A stretch of 40,642 nt of DNA from Comamonas odontotermitis. Lineage in GTDB: Bacteria; Pseudomonadota; Gammaproteobacteria; Burkholderiales; Burkholderiaceae_C. The DNA lies in contig NZ_JACHKZ010000032.1 of NCBI RefSeq assembly GCF_014207855.1, positions 1 through 40,642 on the forward strand, read 5' to 3'. How positions within the stretch are numbered: the first letter of the stretch is position 1; the number at the start of each line of letters is the position of its first letter. Shown here piece after piece: positions 15,651-24,237 of this stretch. A model generated the notes under the pieces. That model was not told the DNA's origin. It was given only the letters and a program-made list of their open reading frames with translations, and did no database searches. Made by a program: the position numbers and the translations under genes.

Positions 15651-16072
15651 GCGGACTCTCCGGCAGTAGCAGCGGAGGCGGTAGCGTCGCGGGCAAAGTG
15701 CGGGCGCGGCTGCAGTGCGTCGCCTTGGTAGAAGCCGCTGAAGCGGGCAAACTGGCGCTCTGCGGCGGCGGGGTCGATGCCTTCGGCCAGCACGGCGCTG
15801 GTAAAGCCGCTGCGGGCCATCTGCACCAACTGGTCGATCAGTACGTCGCCGGTGGCGCGGATGTCGCCCGCAAAGCCATAACGGCGGCGCAGCAGCACGG
15901 CCTGGCTGAAGGCGCGGCCGTCGGTGAACTTGGGAAAGTTCAACTCGACCCGCTCCACGCCCTGCAAGGCGCCGCTCGCCGCGATCTCGGCGAGTTCGGC
16001 GTCATTGGCGATAACCAAGGTTTTTTCGGTATCTGCGCTTGGGGAGAGCGCGTTGGCAGCAATGATTTTCAT
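15647..16072 (-). CDS. DUF934 protein, conserved partner of cysH and cysI
   Basis: A 141-residue soluble protein of the DUF934 (COG3749) family. Typical stretches are VELNFPKFTDGRAFSQAVLL and RRRYGFAGDIRATGDVLIDQ, followed by the AERQFARFSGFYQGD segment and a low-complexity Ala/Thr tail. No signal peptide, membrane segment or cysteine is present, so it should be cytoplasmic and without its own metal-thiolate cluster. Members are almost always found beside sulfite reductase and CysH genes in alpha- and betaproteobacteria, which suggests a part in sulfite or APS reduction, but no biochemical function is established that I know of. Here it lies 22 bp after cysI and overlaps the start of cysH by 4 bp (ATGA). 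Confidence 0.9.
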   Translation of the reverse strand: MKIIAANALSPSADTEKTLVIANDAELAEIAASGALQGVERVELNFPKFTDGRAFSQAVLLRRRYGFAGDIRATGDVLIDQLVQMARSGFTSAVLAEGIDPAAAERQFARFSGFYQGDALQPRPHFARDATASAATAGESA

Positions 16073-16094
16073 GGCTTTTTCTCAATAGGCTGCG

Positions 16095-17882
16095 TTATTC
16101 GGCAATGGCTTCTTCGGCCTTGGGGTGGCGGGCGGCATTGGCGGCGGCCTTGAAAGGGTCGTGGCCAATGCGGCGCAGTGCGTCGATGAAGAATTCGCCC
16201 GGCTCGCGTAGCTCGCGGAAGGTGGAGAGCATGGCTTCGATCACATCGGGCACTTCGGCCGCCGAGAACGAGGGGCCCACCACCTTGCCCGGGATAGCCG
16301 GGCCAGACAGCGCAGTGCCGTCGGCCCCGCCCAGGGTGATCTGGTACCACTCCTTGCCGTCCTTGTCGACGCCCAGGATGCCAATATGGCCGCTGTGGTG
16401 GTGGCCGCAGCTGTTGATGCAGCCGCTCATGTGCAGGTCGATGGGGCCGAGGTCGAACACCTCGTCCAGATCTTGGTAGCGCTCGGTCAGCGCTGCTGCA
16501 ATGGGTAGCGAGCGGGCATTGGCCAGCGCGCAGTAGTCGCCGCCGGGGCAGGCGATCATGTCGGTCAGCAGGCCGATGTTGGGCTGGGCCAGGCCCAGGG
16601 CGCGTGCCGCTTCGTACAGCGCAGGCAGATCGCTCTCATGCACCCAGGGCAGCAGCAGGTTCTGCTCGTGCGTCAGTCGCGCCTCACCCGCCGAGAACTG
16701 GTCGGCCAGCTGGGCCAGGGCGTCAATGGTGTCGGCATCGGCATCGCCCGGGGCAAAGCCCACACGCTTGAACGACAGCGCGACGGCGCGCAGGCCCGGC
16801 AGGCGGTGGCCGCGCACGTTCTGCTGCAGCCAGCGCTGGTAGAGCTGGCCGTCGGTCTTGACGCTGGAGGGCAGATTGGCGGGCTGGAGCGCTGGCACCA
16901 CGAAATTGGCGCTCACGCGATCGAGCTCAGCCTGGGTGATGGTGTGCGGCGCGCCGTCCTGCTCCAGGATGGCGCGGTACTCGGCTTCCACCGCGTCGAT
17001 GAACTTCTGGCCTTCGGCCTTGACGAGGATCTTGATGCGGGCCTTGTATTTGTTGTCGCGTCGTCCGTAGACGTTGTAGACGCGGATCACGGCCTCGATG
17101 TAGTTGAGCATCTGGTGCCAGGGCAGGAACTCGCGCACCACGGTACCAATGACCGGCGTGCGGCCCATGCCGCCGCCTACCTTGACGATGAAGCCAACTT
17201 CGCCCGCATCATTGCGCACGGTCTGCAGACCGATGTCGTACCAGCCGGTGGCGGCGCGGTCTTCGGCAGAGCCGTTGAGCGACATCTTGAACTTGCGCGG
17301 CAAAAAGGCGAACTCGGGGTGCAGCGTGCTCCACTGGCGCAGAATTTCGGCAAAGGGGCGCGCATCGGCCACGCTGTCTTGCGCAATGCCTTCGTATGCT
17401 TCGCAGTTGATGTTGCGCATGGCATTGCCACTGGTCTGGATGCCGTGCATGCCGACGCTGGCCAGCAGGTCCATCACATCGGCAGCCTTGGTGATGGGAA
17501 TCCAGTTGAACTGCACGTTGGTGCGCGTGGTGAAGTGGCCATAGCCATACTTCAGCGGGGCTGCTTCCAGGGTGAGGCCGGGCTGGGCGGCCTGCAGCTG
17601 GTCCTGCGTGGTCTGGGCATGGGCCAGCAGCTCGGGGGTGGGCTTGTCGTATTCGCGGGCAATGTGGGCCAGCATGCGCAATTGGGCACTGTTGATCTCG
17701 CCATAGGGCACCGCAATGCGGGCCATGGGGGCGTAGCGCTGGATGTACCAGCCATTCTGCAGGCGCAGCGGCAGCAATTGCTCGTCGGTCAGCTCACCGC
17801 GCTGCCAGCGTTCAAGCTGGTCGCGGAACTGTTGGGCGCGGAGTTTGACGAATTCGCGGTCGAAAGAGGTGTATTGGTACAT
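16095..17882 (-). CDS. cysI: Sulfite reductase hemoprotein (CysI-type nitrite/sulfite reductase)
   Basis: A 595-residue siroheme and [4Fe-4S] enzyme. Cluster and siroheme ligands are C445 and C451 (CPGGDYCALANA) and C488 and C492 (HMSGCINSCGHHHSGHIG). Two ferredoxin-like half-domains (KYGYGHFTTRTNVQFNWIPI and GHRLPGLRAVALSFKRVGF) each precede one siroheme-binding half-domain, the second carrying these cysteines. It catalyses six-electron reduction of sulfite to sulfide in the cytoplasm. No flavoprotein partner (CysJ) is encoded nearby, so a ferredoxin-type donor is likely. It is the first gene of the cys operon, with a candidate promoter about 77 bp upstream. Assimilatory nitrite reductase is the alternative for this family, but the cys context strongly favours sulfite. 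Confidence 0.95.
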   Translation of the reverse strand: MYQYTSFDREFVKLRAQQFRDQLERWQRGELTDEQLLPLRLQNGWYIQRYAPMARIAVPYGEINSAQLRMLAHIAREYDKPTPELLAHAQTTQDQLQAAQPGLTLEAAPLKYGYGHFTTRTNVQFNWIPITKAADVMDLLASVGMHGIQTSGNAMRNINCEAYEGIAQDSVADARPFAEILRQWSTLHPEFAFLPRKFKMSLNGSAEDRAATGWYDIGLQTVRNDAGEVGFIVKVGGGMGRTPVIGTVVREFLPWHQMLNYIEAVIRVYNVYGRRDNKYKARIKILVKAEGQKFIDAVEAEYRAILEQDGAPHTITQAELDRVSANFVVPALQPANLPSSVKTDGQLYQRWLQQNVRGHRLPGLRAVALSFKRVGFAPGDADADTIDALAQLADQFSAGEARLTHEQNLLLPWVHESDLPALYEAARALGLAQPNIGLLTDMIACPGGDYCALANARSLPIAAALTERYQDLDEVFDLGPIDLHMSGCINSCGHHHSGHIGILGVDKDGKEWYQITLGGADGTALSGPAIPGKVVGPSFSAAEVPDVIEAMLSTFRELREPGEFFIDALRRIGHDPFKAAANAARHPKAEEAIAE

Positions 17883-17958
17883 CGTGGTGCAAGGTTTGCT
17901 AGGCCCAAACCGGAGAAGCTGTCCCTCAATGGCGGCGGCTGTCCGGCTGTTTCGATGT

Positions 17959-17986
17959 ACTGTAGAAAAGTTTTATATAAACTCAA
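17959..17986 (-). promoter_or_regulatory. Candidate sigma-70 promoter of the cys operon
   Basis: On the minus strand TTGAGT (17986-17981) and TACAGT (17964-17959) are separated by 16 bases that are very AT-rich (tatataaaac). The start codon of cysI is 77 bp further on. A CysB-activated promoter is expected here, because CysB sites are AT-rich and overlap or precede -35, but CysB sites are too degenerate to assign by eye. Confidence 0.4.
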
Positions 17987-18088
17987 ACGACTTTTTTCTT
18001 GTGCATGTATGAAATTGAGTAATAAGAAAACCAAGAAAGCTTGTGCAGATTTGGCATAAGCGATCCCACATTTGACAGCTTTGAGGCG

Positions 18089-20173
18089 CTACGGCTGGGC
18101 AGACCGGTCGGCCCGTGCAGGGCGGATGCGGTCGGTGGACAAGGCTTTGGCCAGGCTGTTGGAGACCGGCAGTGGTTCGCCATGCAGGCGAGCGGCCAGC
18201 AGCTCAGCGCACAGCAGCGCCCAGCTGAGCCCGCGAGAGCCCATGGCGGTGCAGACCCAGGGCGGCATGCGACCATCCTGGGTACCGTTTGAATCGCTGG
18301 CGTTATTGTCTTCAGGCAGGGGGCCGACGACGGGCAGCCGGTCTACCGAGGCGCAGCGCACCTGCGCCCAGGTTTGGGCGGCGGCAAAAGGGGCGGCATA
18401 GACCTGGCTGGCCGTGGGCAGCAGGGTCTGCAGCTTGGCCCAGTTGTCGCCATGCGCGCGGGCAGTGTCTGCAGGCGAAGGCGGCAGTTGTGTCACATCG
18501 CGCTCAAAACTCGATCCCATCACCCAGGCGGGCTCCGCAGCACCAGAGGCGCTGGCTGGCGCTTTGAAGAAGGGCACCCAGCTGCCGTGGCCGTTGACCG
18601 GGTGATGCTGTGCAGGTACTTCGCCATCGCCATATCTGGCCCAGCTGACTTGACCGCGAATGGACTGCAGCGGCAATGGTTGGGGCGCGCTCGCTTCGGG
18701 CATGGAGGCCAATACCGCATTGGAATGTGGCCCTGCACAGATGATGAGCAGGTGCGCGCGTGCCAGCTCGGCGCCTGCCGCGTCCTGCACCGCCCAGGTT
18801 GCCGCATCCGATGAAGCTTTGACCTGCGCCACCTGCGCTTGCCCCACAAAGCGGATGCCCGGCGCCTGCAGCAGCGCCTGCACCAGGGCTGCGGGGCGCA
18901 GCCAGCCCGCATGCGTGTGCCACAGCGCTGCTTCATCGGCGGGCAGGCCTTGCGCTGCCAGCACGTCTGCGCTGGCGGGGGTGCTCCAGGCCGCTGCGGC
19001 CTGCGCCAGGGCCGGGTCTGCGCTCCAGGCGGGAGGGCGTTCGTGGGCGCCGGTGCGGCGGCTGGCCGTGTTGTCGGGCGCGATTTCGGCATGCGCTGCA
19101 GTCTCATCGCGCGGTGTGGCCAGACGGCGGCGCTCCAGCGCGCCGGTCGGCTCCCAGTCTTCGCCGTGCTGCAGCAACTGGCGCGCCCATTGCTCGGTGG
19201 TGCGCACGCCAGCGCGGGTGATGCGGGAGAGTACGCTGTCATCGCTGCTGGTGTGCGGCGCAAAAATGCCAGCGGGCAGGGCGGAGGCGCCTGCGGCTGG
19301 GTGCGGGGCAGCATCCAGCATCGTGACCTGCCAGCCGCGCAGGGCCAGCTGGTGCGCGCAGGCGGCGCCAGCGATTCCTGCGCCAATCACGGCGGCGGTG
19401 GGCAGATTGGGTGCTGCCAGATCAGCTGTTTTTACAGCGTGCGCCCCCAGTGCCCACAGCGGCGCCTTGCGTGGCTCCCAGGCGGGATCGAACGTGGCAT
19501 GCAGGTTGTCGCGCTTGGGCGGCACGCCAGGCACCTTGTGCGCCTGAAAGCCGCATTGCGCCAGATCCTTGCGTACCTGGGCGGCAATCGTCCAGGTGGC
19601 AAGGCGGGTGCCGCGCCGTGCGCAGCGGGCCACGGCCTTGAGGGTGTGGAGGCTCCACATCTGTGGGTTGCGCGCCGGGCTGAAGCCGTCGAGGTAGATG
19701 CTGTCGACCGCCATGTCCTGCTGGCGCAGCATGGCCTGGGTATCTCCCACCAGCAGGGTCAGCAGCACACGGCCGTTGTCAAACCGCAGGCGGTGTACGC
19801 CGGGCAGCAGGCCCCACCACTGCGCGGCAAGCTCCCGTGCCATGGCCTGCAGATGCGGAAACTGCTCGGCATGGCGCAGCAGATCGCCCGCGCTCACGGG
19901 GAAGGCCTCGGTGGATACGAAATGCAGCAGTTGGCTGCGAGCAGCATCGCCCCGCCAGGCATGCCAGGTGGCAAGAAAATTCAGGCCAAAGCCAAAACCG
20001 GTCTCCAGAATGCGCCACTGCGGCTGGCCCGCCCATGCCGCAGGCAGGCCCACGCCCGCCAGAAAAACCTGCTCGGCCTGCTGCATCGCATATGCGGCCT
20101 CACTGCGGTAGCGGTCGCCAAAGCGCGGGCTATAGGGCGTGCCGTCTTCCATCCATTGCACGGTCTCGCTCAT
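18089..20173 (-). CDS. mnmC: tRNA 5-methylaminomethyl-2-thiouridine bifunctional enzyme MnmC
   Basis: A 694-residue two-domain enzyme that completes the mnm5s2U modification of wobble uridine-34 in tRNAs for Lys, Glu and Gln. The N-terminal methyltransferase half has the opening GTPYSPRFGDRYRS and the SAM motif ILETGFGFGLNFLATW, with YLDGFSPARNPQMWS near residue 180. The C-terminal oxidoreductase half has the FAD motif VIGAGIAGAACAHQLALRGW near residue 265 and ends with VCTAMGSRGLSWALLCAELL. E. coli MnmC has 668 residues, so length is normal. The gene is transcribed alone, 200 bp upstream of the cysI start region on the same strand, and divergently from the M20 peptidase gene. Confidence 0.96.
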   Translation of the reverse strand: MSETVQWMEDGTPYSPRFGDRYRSEAAYAMQQAEQVFLAGVGLPAAWAGQPQWRILETGFGFGLNFLATWHAWRGDAARSQLLHFVSTEAFPVSAGDLLRHAEQFPHLQAMARELAAQWWGLLPGVHRLRFDNGRVLLTLLVGDTQAMLRQQDMAVDSIYLDGFSPARNPQMWSLHTLKAVARCARRGTRLATWTIAAQVRKDLAQCGFQAHKVPGVPPKRDNLHATFDPAWEPRKAPLWALGAHAVKTADLAAPNLPTAAVIGAGIAGAACAHQLALRGWQVTMLDAAPHPAAGASALPAGIFAPHTSSDDSVLSRITRAGVRTTEQWARQLLQHGEDWEPTGALERRRLATPRDETAAHAEIAPDNTASRRTGAHERPPAWSADPALAQAAAAWSTPASADVLAAQGLPADEAALWHTHAGWLRPAALVQALLQAPGIRFVGQAQVAQVKASSDAATWAVQDAAGAELARAHLLIICAGPHSNAVLASMPEASAPQPLPLQSIRGQVSWARYGDGEVPAQHHPVNGHGSWVPFFKAPASASGAAEPAWVMGSSFERDVTQLPPSPADTARAHGDNWAKLQTLLPTASQVYAAPFAAAQTWAQVRCASVDRLPVVGPLPEDNNASDSNGTQDGRMPPWVCTAMGSRGLSWALLCAELLAARLHGEPLPVSNSLAKALSTDRIRPARADRSAQP

Positions 20174-20288
20174 GGCTTGTTCGGTTCCTTGTCAAAAACA
20201 TGAGCATTGTAGGTAGTTGGGGTATACGCCATGCTCACATTTCATTGACATGACAGAAAGCCCCATGCGTGCAGACTATCATGGCCCC

Positions 20289-21647
20289 ATGTGTCCCCGC
20301 CGCTCTGTGATCCGAACGCTGGCCCATCCTGTGGTGTGCGCTGGCGCCTTGCTCTTTGCTGCAGCGGCCAGCGGCGAGGCTGCCATGCCCGTTGGCGCCG
20401 TGCCCTCCGTCTACAGCGCAGCGCAGGCCGAGCGGCAACCGTTGCTCGATACGCTGCAGACGCTGGTGAACATCGAGTCAGGCAGCAAGGATTTTGCCGG
20501 CGTCAGCTATATCGCCCAGGTGGCGGCCGACAAGCTCAAGGCCCTGGGGGGGGCGGTGCAAATCATTCGCAGCACCGACCCGGAGCGCCTGCAGGACACG
20601 CCCGAGCAGCCCGGCCCCGCCGTGCAGGCGGTGTTCAAAGGCTCGGGCCATTCCAGGATCATGCTGATCGCCCACATGGATACGGTCTACCACCAGGGCG
20701 ATCTGGCGCAGCAACCCTTTCGCATCGATGGCGAACGTGCCTATGGCCTGGGCATCGAGGACGAAAAGCAGGGCGTGGCGCTGGTGTTGCACAGCATGGC
20801 CCTGCTGCAGAAGATCGGCTACGACCGGTTCGGCCAGATTACTGTGCTGTTCAACAGCGACGAGGAAATCAGCTCGCCCGGATCGCGCAAGCTGATCACG
20901 GCGCTCGCCAGAGACCAGGATGCCGTCTTCTCGTTTGAGAGCGGTGGCCAGGACGGCACGCTGCACCTGGCCACCAGCGGCATTGGCGCGCTGTTCCTGT
21001 CGGTGGAGGGCAAGGCATCGCATGCTGGCGCGCGGCCCGAATACGGTGTGAACGCGCTCTACGAGCTGTCGCACCAGCTGCTGCAGATGCGCAACCTCTC
21101 CCAGCCCGAGCGCGGCCTCAAGCTCAACTGGACACTGTCACAGGCGGGCAGCAACCGCAACGTGATACCCGCCCACGCCGAAGCACAGGCCGACGCGCGC
21201 GCCCTGCGCGTGCAGGATTTTGATGCGCTGCAGAGTGCCGTGCAGGAGCGCATCCGCAACAAGCTTTTCGACAGCAGCCGAATCAGCGCCCGCTTCGAGC
21301 TGCGCCGCCCGCCCATGGAGGCGAGCGACGCCGCCCGCAAGATTGCAGCCCAGGCCCAGCAGATTTACCGCAAGGAGCTGGATCTGCCACTGCGCGTGAA
21401 CGATGTAGCTCTGGGGGGCGGCACCGACGCCGCCTTTGCCGCGCTCAGCGCGCGCGGTGGCGTGGTCGAAGGCATGGGCCTTGGCGGCTTTGGCGCCCAC
21501 AGCAACCATGACGAATACATTCTGCTGGGCAGCATCGTCCCCCGGCTGTATCTGGTGGCGCGGATGGTGATGGAGCTGTCTGCGCCAAGAGGGGAGGCGG
21601 AACACAATGACGCTCACAGCGCGACCACGGATGCGCAGCAAAAATAA
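20289..21647 (+). CDS. Secreted M20-family metallopeptidase (glutamate carboxypeptidase-like)
   Basis: A zinc-dependent exopeptidase of about 452 residues. Family motifs are LIAHMDTVYHQGD (first metal ligand and adjacent Asp), GLGIEDEKQG (bridging Asp region), LFNSDEEISSPGS (catalytic Glu-Glu), and GGGTDAAFAA near the C-terminus with a metal-binding His in GFGAHSNHDEY. A dimerisation domain lies between. The N-terminus has basic residues and a hydrophobic stretch ending SGEA, so export to the periplasm is predicted. The start at 20289 (MCPRRSVIRTL) gives the best signal peptide; ATGs at 20265 and 20250 are in frame, and none has a clear ribosome site. Carboxypeptidase G2-type enzymes remove C-terminal glutamate; the actual substrate is unknown. 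It is divergent from mnmC. Confidence 0.88.
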   Translation: MCPRRSVIRTLAHPVVCAGALLFAAAASGEAAMPVGAVPSVYSAAQAERQPLLDTLQTLVNIESGSKDFAGVSYIAQVAADKLKALGGAVQIIRSTDPERLQDTPEQPGPAVQAVFKGSGHSRIMLIAHMDTVYHQGDLAQQPFRIDGERAYGLGIEDEKQGVALVLHSMALLQKIGYDRFGQITVLFNSDEEISSPGSRKLITALARDQDAVFSFESGGQDGTLHLATSGIGALFLSVEGKASHAGARPEYGVNALYELSHQLLQMRNLSQPERGLKLNWTLSQAGSNRNVIPAHAEAQADARALRVQDFDALQSAVQERIRNKLFDSSRISARFELRRPPMEASDAARKIAAQAQQIYRKELDLPLRVNDVALGGGTDAAFAALSARGGVVEGMGLGGFGAHSNHDEYILLGSIVPRLYLVARMVMELSAPRGEAEHNDAHSATTDAQQK

Positions 21648-21702
21648 TGTGCAGCGCTATTCTGGGCTACGCAGAATGCTACCAAAAGTAGAGTGAAAAC
21701 GG

Positions 21703-22506
21703 CTATCCATTGAGTGCCGCAGCCGCCATGCCCGCAACCTGCAGGGCAATGTCGGCCGGGGTTTCGTCCTCCATGTGCCACACCGCAGAGAGCCCGCTCC
21801 ACGCCAGAATCCATTGCAGCAGGCGCTGTCGATCGAGGTGTGCGGCCTGCGCGACCAGTTGCAACCGTGCCTCAAAGCGCTGCGGATGGCAAGCGATTGC
21901 GGCATCGGGGTTGCAGAAGAGGTTGGCATAGTCAAAGCCGCGCTCGCCCAGCAGGCCTTTGGGATCGATGGCCAGCCAGCCGCGCTTGCCGCCATCCAGA
22001 ATGTTGTGGTGGTGGACATCGCCGTGCAGGCAGACGACATCGCGGGGCGCAGCCAGCAACTGCTCCATGGCCCGCTGTGACGCGCGCAGCACGCTGGCGG
22101 GCTCGGCACGGAAGGCCACCAATGAGGCAAAGCGCTGGGGCAGTGGCGTCAATGCAGGCAGCGGTGTGGCACGTGCGGCGTGCAATTGCGCGACGACGGT
22201 GCAGATGGTGCGAGTGGCCTCGCCATCCTTGCCGTGCTGGCTCATCGCCGCAAGTGAGCGTGCTCCGGCCGCCCGCTCCATCAACAGGGCATGGTCGCTG
22301 CGTGCGTATACCTGAACCGCGCCGCTCCCGCCCCACCACTGCAGCGCGTCGTAGCCAGCGGTTTCCTCCTCGGATTCGCTCACTTTCAGCATGGCCGGGC
22401 GGCCCAGGTGAATGACGGGGAGCAGAGTGGCCGCATGGGTCTCCACCACCGGCCCATCCGGCACCAGCGACCAGGCTTTCAGATACGTGGAGAGCTCAAT
22501 TGGCAT
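21703..22506 (-). CDS. APH(6)/StrB-like aminoglycoside or hydroxyurea phosphotransferase family kinase
   Basis: A 267-residue small-molecule kinase of the aminoglycoside/hydroxyurea resistance kinase family. The catalytic loop is CLHGDVHHHNIL (D163, N168) and the metal-binding aspartate is D181 in AIDPKGLLGERGFDYAN, a signature closely resembling streptomycin 6-phosphotransferases. The nucleotide-binding N-lobe lysine is probably K41 in MLKVSESEEET. The protein is soluble. It is a chromosomal gene with host-like composition and no mobile element next to it, so an intrinsic enzyme is more likely than an acquired resistance gene, and its substrate may not be an antibiotic. The ATG at 22506 is preferred to a TTG 21 bases upstream. 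It is followed by a small gap to the convergent M20 gene. Confidence 0.82.
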   Translation of the reverse strand: MPIELSTYLKAWSLVPDGPVVETHAATLLPVIHLGRPAMLKVSESEEETAGYDALQWWGGSGAVQVYARSDHALLMERAAGARSLAAMSQHGKDGEATRTICTVVAQLHAARATPLPALTPLPQRFASLVAFRAEPASVLRASQRAMEQLLAAPRDVVCLHGDVHHHNILDGGKRGWLAIDPKGLLGERGFDYANLFCNPDAAIACHPQRFEARLQLVAQAAHLDRQRLLQWILAWSGLSAVWHMEDETPADIALQVAGMAAAALNG

Positions 22507-22573
22507 GCTGCAAATGGAGGTGCGCAACGAACAGCGTCAAAAAAGGCCGGTACAAACCGGCCGGGGTGCGAAA

Positions 22574-22620
22574 CAGCTATCTGGCGCTTGGTGGATAAAC
22601 GCCATTTGCTATCAAATAAG
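22574..22620. repeat. Dispersed intergenic palindrome, copy D
   Basis: CAGCTATCTGGCGCTT, loop about ggtgga, then AAACGCCATTTGCTAT. Relative to other copies the inner stem is kept through TGGCG pairing with CGCCA, and the outer arm TAT/ATA-type pairing also changes on both sides. It lies between yggX and the kinase gene, which are both leftward. Confidence 0.55.
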
Positions 22621-22626
22621 CAGCAA

Positions 22627-22902
22627 TTACGCTTCGCTGGGCGGAACATAGCCCGCCGCGGCGTCTGCACCGCCGCCGAAGAAGTGATTCTCCATCTGGC
22701 GGGCGAGGTATTGGCGGGCGCGGGCGTCGGCGAGGTTCAGGCGGTTTTCGTTCACCAGCATGGTCTGGTGCTTGAGCCAGCCAGCCCATGCTTCCTTGCT
22801 GACGTTTTCCCAGATGCGCTTGCCCAGCTCACCAGGGTAGGGCGGGAAGTCGAGGCCTTCGGCTTCTTTTTGCAGCTTGATGCATTGAACCATGCGTGCC
22901 AT
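22627..22902 (-). CDS. yggX: Fe(2+)-trafficking protein YggX
   Basis: A 91-residue protein, the same length as E. coli YggX. Family signatures are [20 protein letters not shown] at the N-terminus with the conserved Cys7, [19 protein letters not shown] and [20 protein letters not shown]. YggX helps protect iron-sulfur clusters against oxidation and is thought to handle ferrous iron in the cytoplasm. The start at 22902 has AAGGA about 10 bases upstream and matches the universal family start; longer in-frame versions are not supported. It is divergent from the sulfate-binding protein gene and may be co-transcribed with the kinase gene downstream, although a palindromic repeat lies between them. 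Confidence 0.97.
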   Translation of the reverse strand: MARMVQCIKLQKEAEGLDFPPYPGELGKRIWENVSKEAWAGWLKHQTMLVNENRLNLADARARQYLARQMENHFFGGGADAAAGYVPPSEA

Positions 22903-23158
22903 GGGTGGTGTCCTTTTCGTAGTTGACGTGGGGTGCAGCTGCCGCCGCATTTCAGCCTTGGCCAATCAAGTGATTGAATCCATTGAGAAATCAGGGAAGT
23001 GGAGGCTGAGAATCGTCTTGTTAATAAATTTCAGTCATTAAAAACTGAATTAATAGTAGTTTGAGTTTTGAGGAGCGGATTTCAGAATGCCGTCAAGCCT
23101 TGGGGCAAGCGATATGCGCCCGCTGGCCATCCGATTTCTGAAATTTTGAAAGCTCTTC

Positions 23159-24205
23159 ATGCAACAACGCCGCCACTTTATCAAGTTTCCGATAGCCGCA
23201 GCCGCAATCGCGTCTCTGATTGCTGCTGCTCCCGCAGCTTTCATCGGCAGCGCGCACGCCCAGGGCGCAGCGCCGGTGACTCTGCTCAATGTGTCCTATG
23301 ACCCGACCCGCGAGCTGTACAACCAGTTCAACCAGGCCTTTGCCAAGCACTGGAAGGCGACGACCGGGCAGGACGTGACGATCAAGCAGTCGCACGGCGG
23401 CTCCGGCAAGCAGGGGCGGGCGATCATCGACGGGCTTGAGGCTGATGTGGCAACCCTGGCACTGGCAGGAGATATTGATGCGTTGCACAAGTTTGGCAAC
23501 CTGGTGCCCGCCGACTGGCAAAAGCGTCTGCCGCTTAACAGCGCGCCTTACACCTCGACCATCGTGTTCCTGGTCAAGAAGGGCAACCCCAAGGGCATCA
23601 AGGACTGGGGCGATCTGATCAAACCCGATGTGAAGGTAATCACGCCCAACCCCAAGACCAGCGGCGGCGCACGCTGGAACTATCTGGCCGCGTGGGAATT
23701 TGGCAAGCGCACCTACGGCGGTGATGCGGGTGCCAAGGATTACATCAGCAAGCTGTTCAAGAACGTGCCCATTCTGGATACGGGCGCGCGCGGCTCGACC
23801 GTGACCTTTGTGCAGCGCGGTCAGGGCGACGTGCTGCTGGCCTGGGAGAACGAGGCCTATCTGGCACTCAAGGAGTTTGGTGCCGAGAAGTTCGAGATCG
23901 TGACGCCGTCGCTGTCCATCCTGGCCGAGCCTACAGTGAGCGTGGTCGACAAGGTGGTGGACAAGCGCGGCACGCGCAAGATCGCCGAGGCCTACCTGCA
24001 GTACCTGTACAGCGACGAAGGGCAGGACATTGCGGGCCGCAACTTCTACCGTCCCACCAGCGAAAAGGCCAAGGCGCAATACGGCAAGCAGTTTGCACAG
24101 CTCAAGCTTTTCACCATCGACGACGCCTTTGGTGGCTGGGCCAAGGCCGACGCCGCGCATTTTGCCGATGGCGGCACCTTTGACCAGATCTACACCAAGA
24201 AATAA
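23159..24205 (+). CDS. sbp: Periplasmic sulfate-binding protein (Sbp/CysP family)
   Basis: A 348-residue substrate-binding protein. The signal peptide has a basic start ([10 protein letters not shown]) and a hydrophobic Ala-rich core, with predicted cleavage after SAHA near residue 34. The mature part starts with [20 protein letters not shown] and has [38 protein letters not shown] and [17 protein letters not shown], all standard for sulfate/thiosulfate-binding proteins. It delivers sulfate to the CysTWA transporter. Those permease and ATPase genes, usually directly downstream, are not here; the next gene, 32 bp on, is a CysB-type regulator. The cysTWA genes are presumably elsewhere in the genome. 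Confidence 0.95.
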   Translation: MQQRRHFIKFPIAAAAIASLIAAAPAAFIGSAHAQGAAPVTLLNVSYDPTRELYNQFNQAFAKHWKATTGQDVTIKQSHGGSGKQGRAIIDGLEADVATLALAGDIDALHKFGNLVPADWQKRLPLNSAPYTSTIVFLVKKGNPKGIKDWGDLIKPDVKVITPNPKTSGGARWNYLAAWEFGKRTYGGDAGAKDYISKLFKNVPILDTGARGSTVTFVQRGQGDVLLAWENEAYLALKEFGAEKFEIVTPSLSILAEPTVSVVDKVVDKRGTRKIAEAYLQYLYSDEGQDIAGRNFYRPTSEKAKAQYGKQFAQLKLFTIDDAFGGWAKADAAHFADGGTFDQIYTKK

Positions 24206-24237
24206 GCGCCAGCGCCATCAGCAAAGCGGAGAACGCC

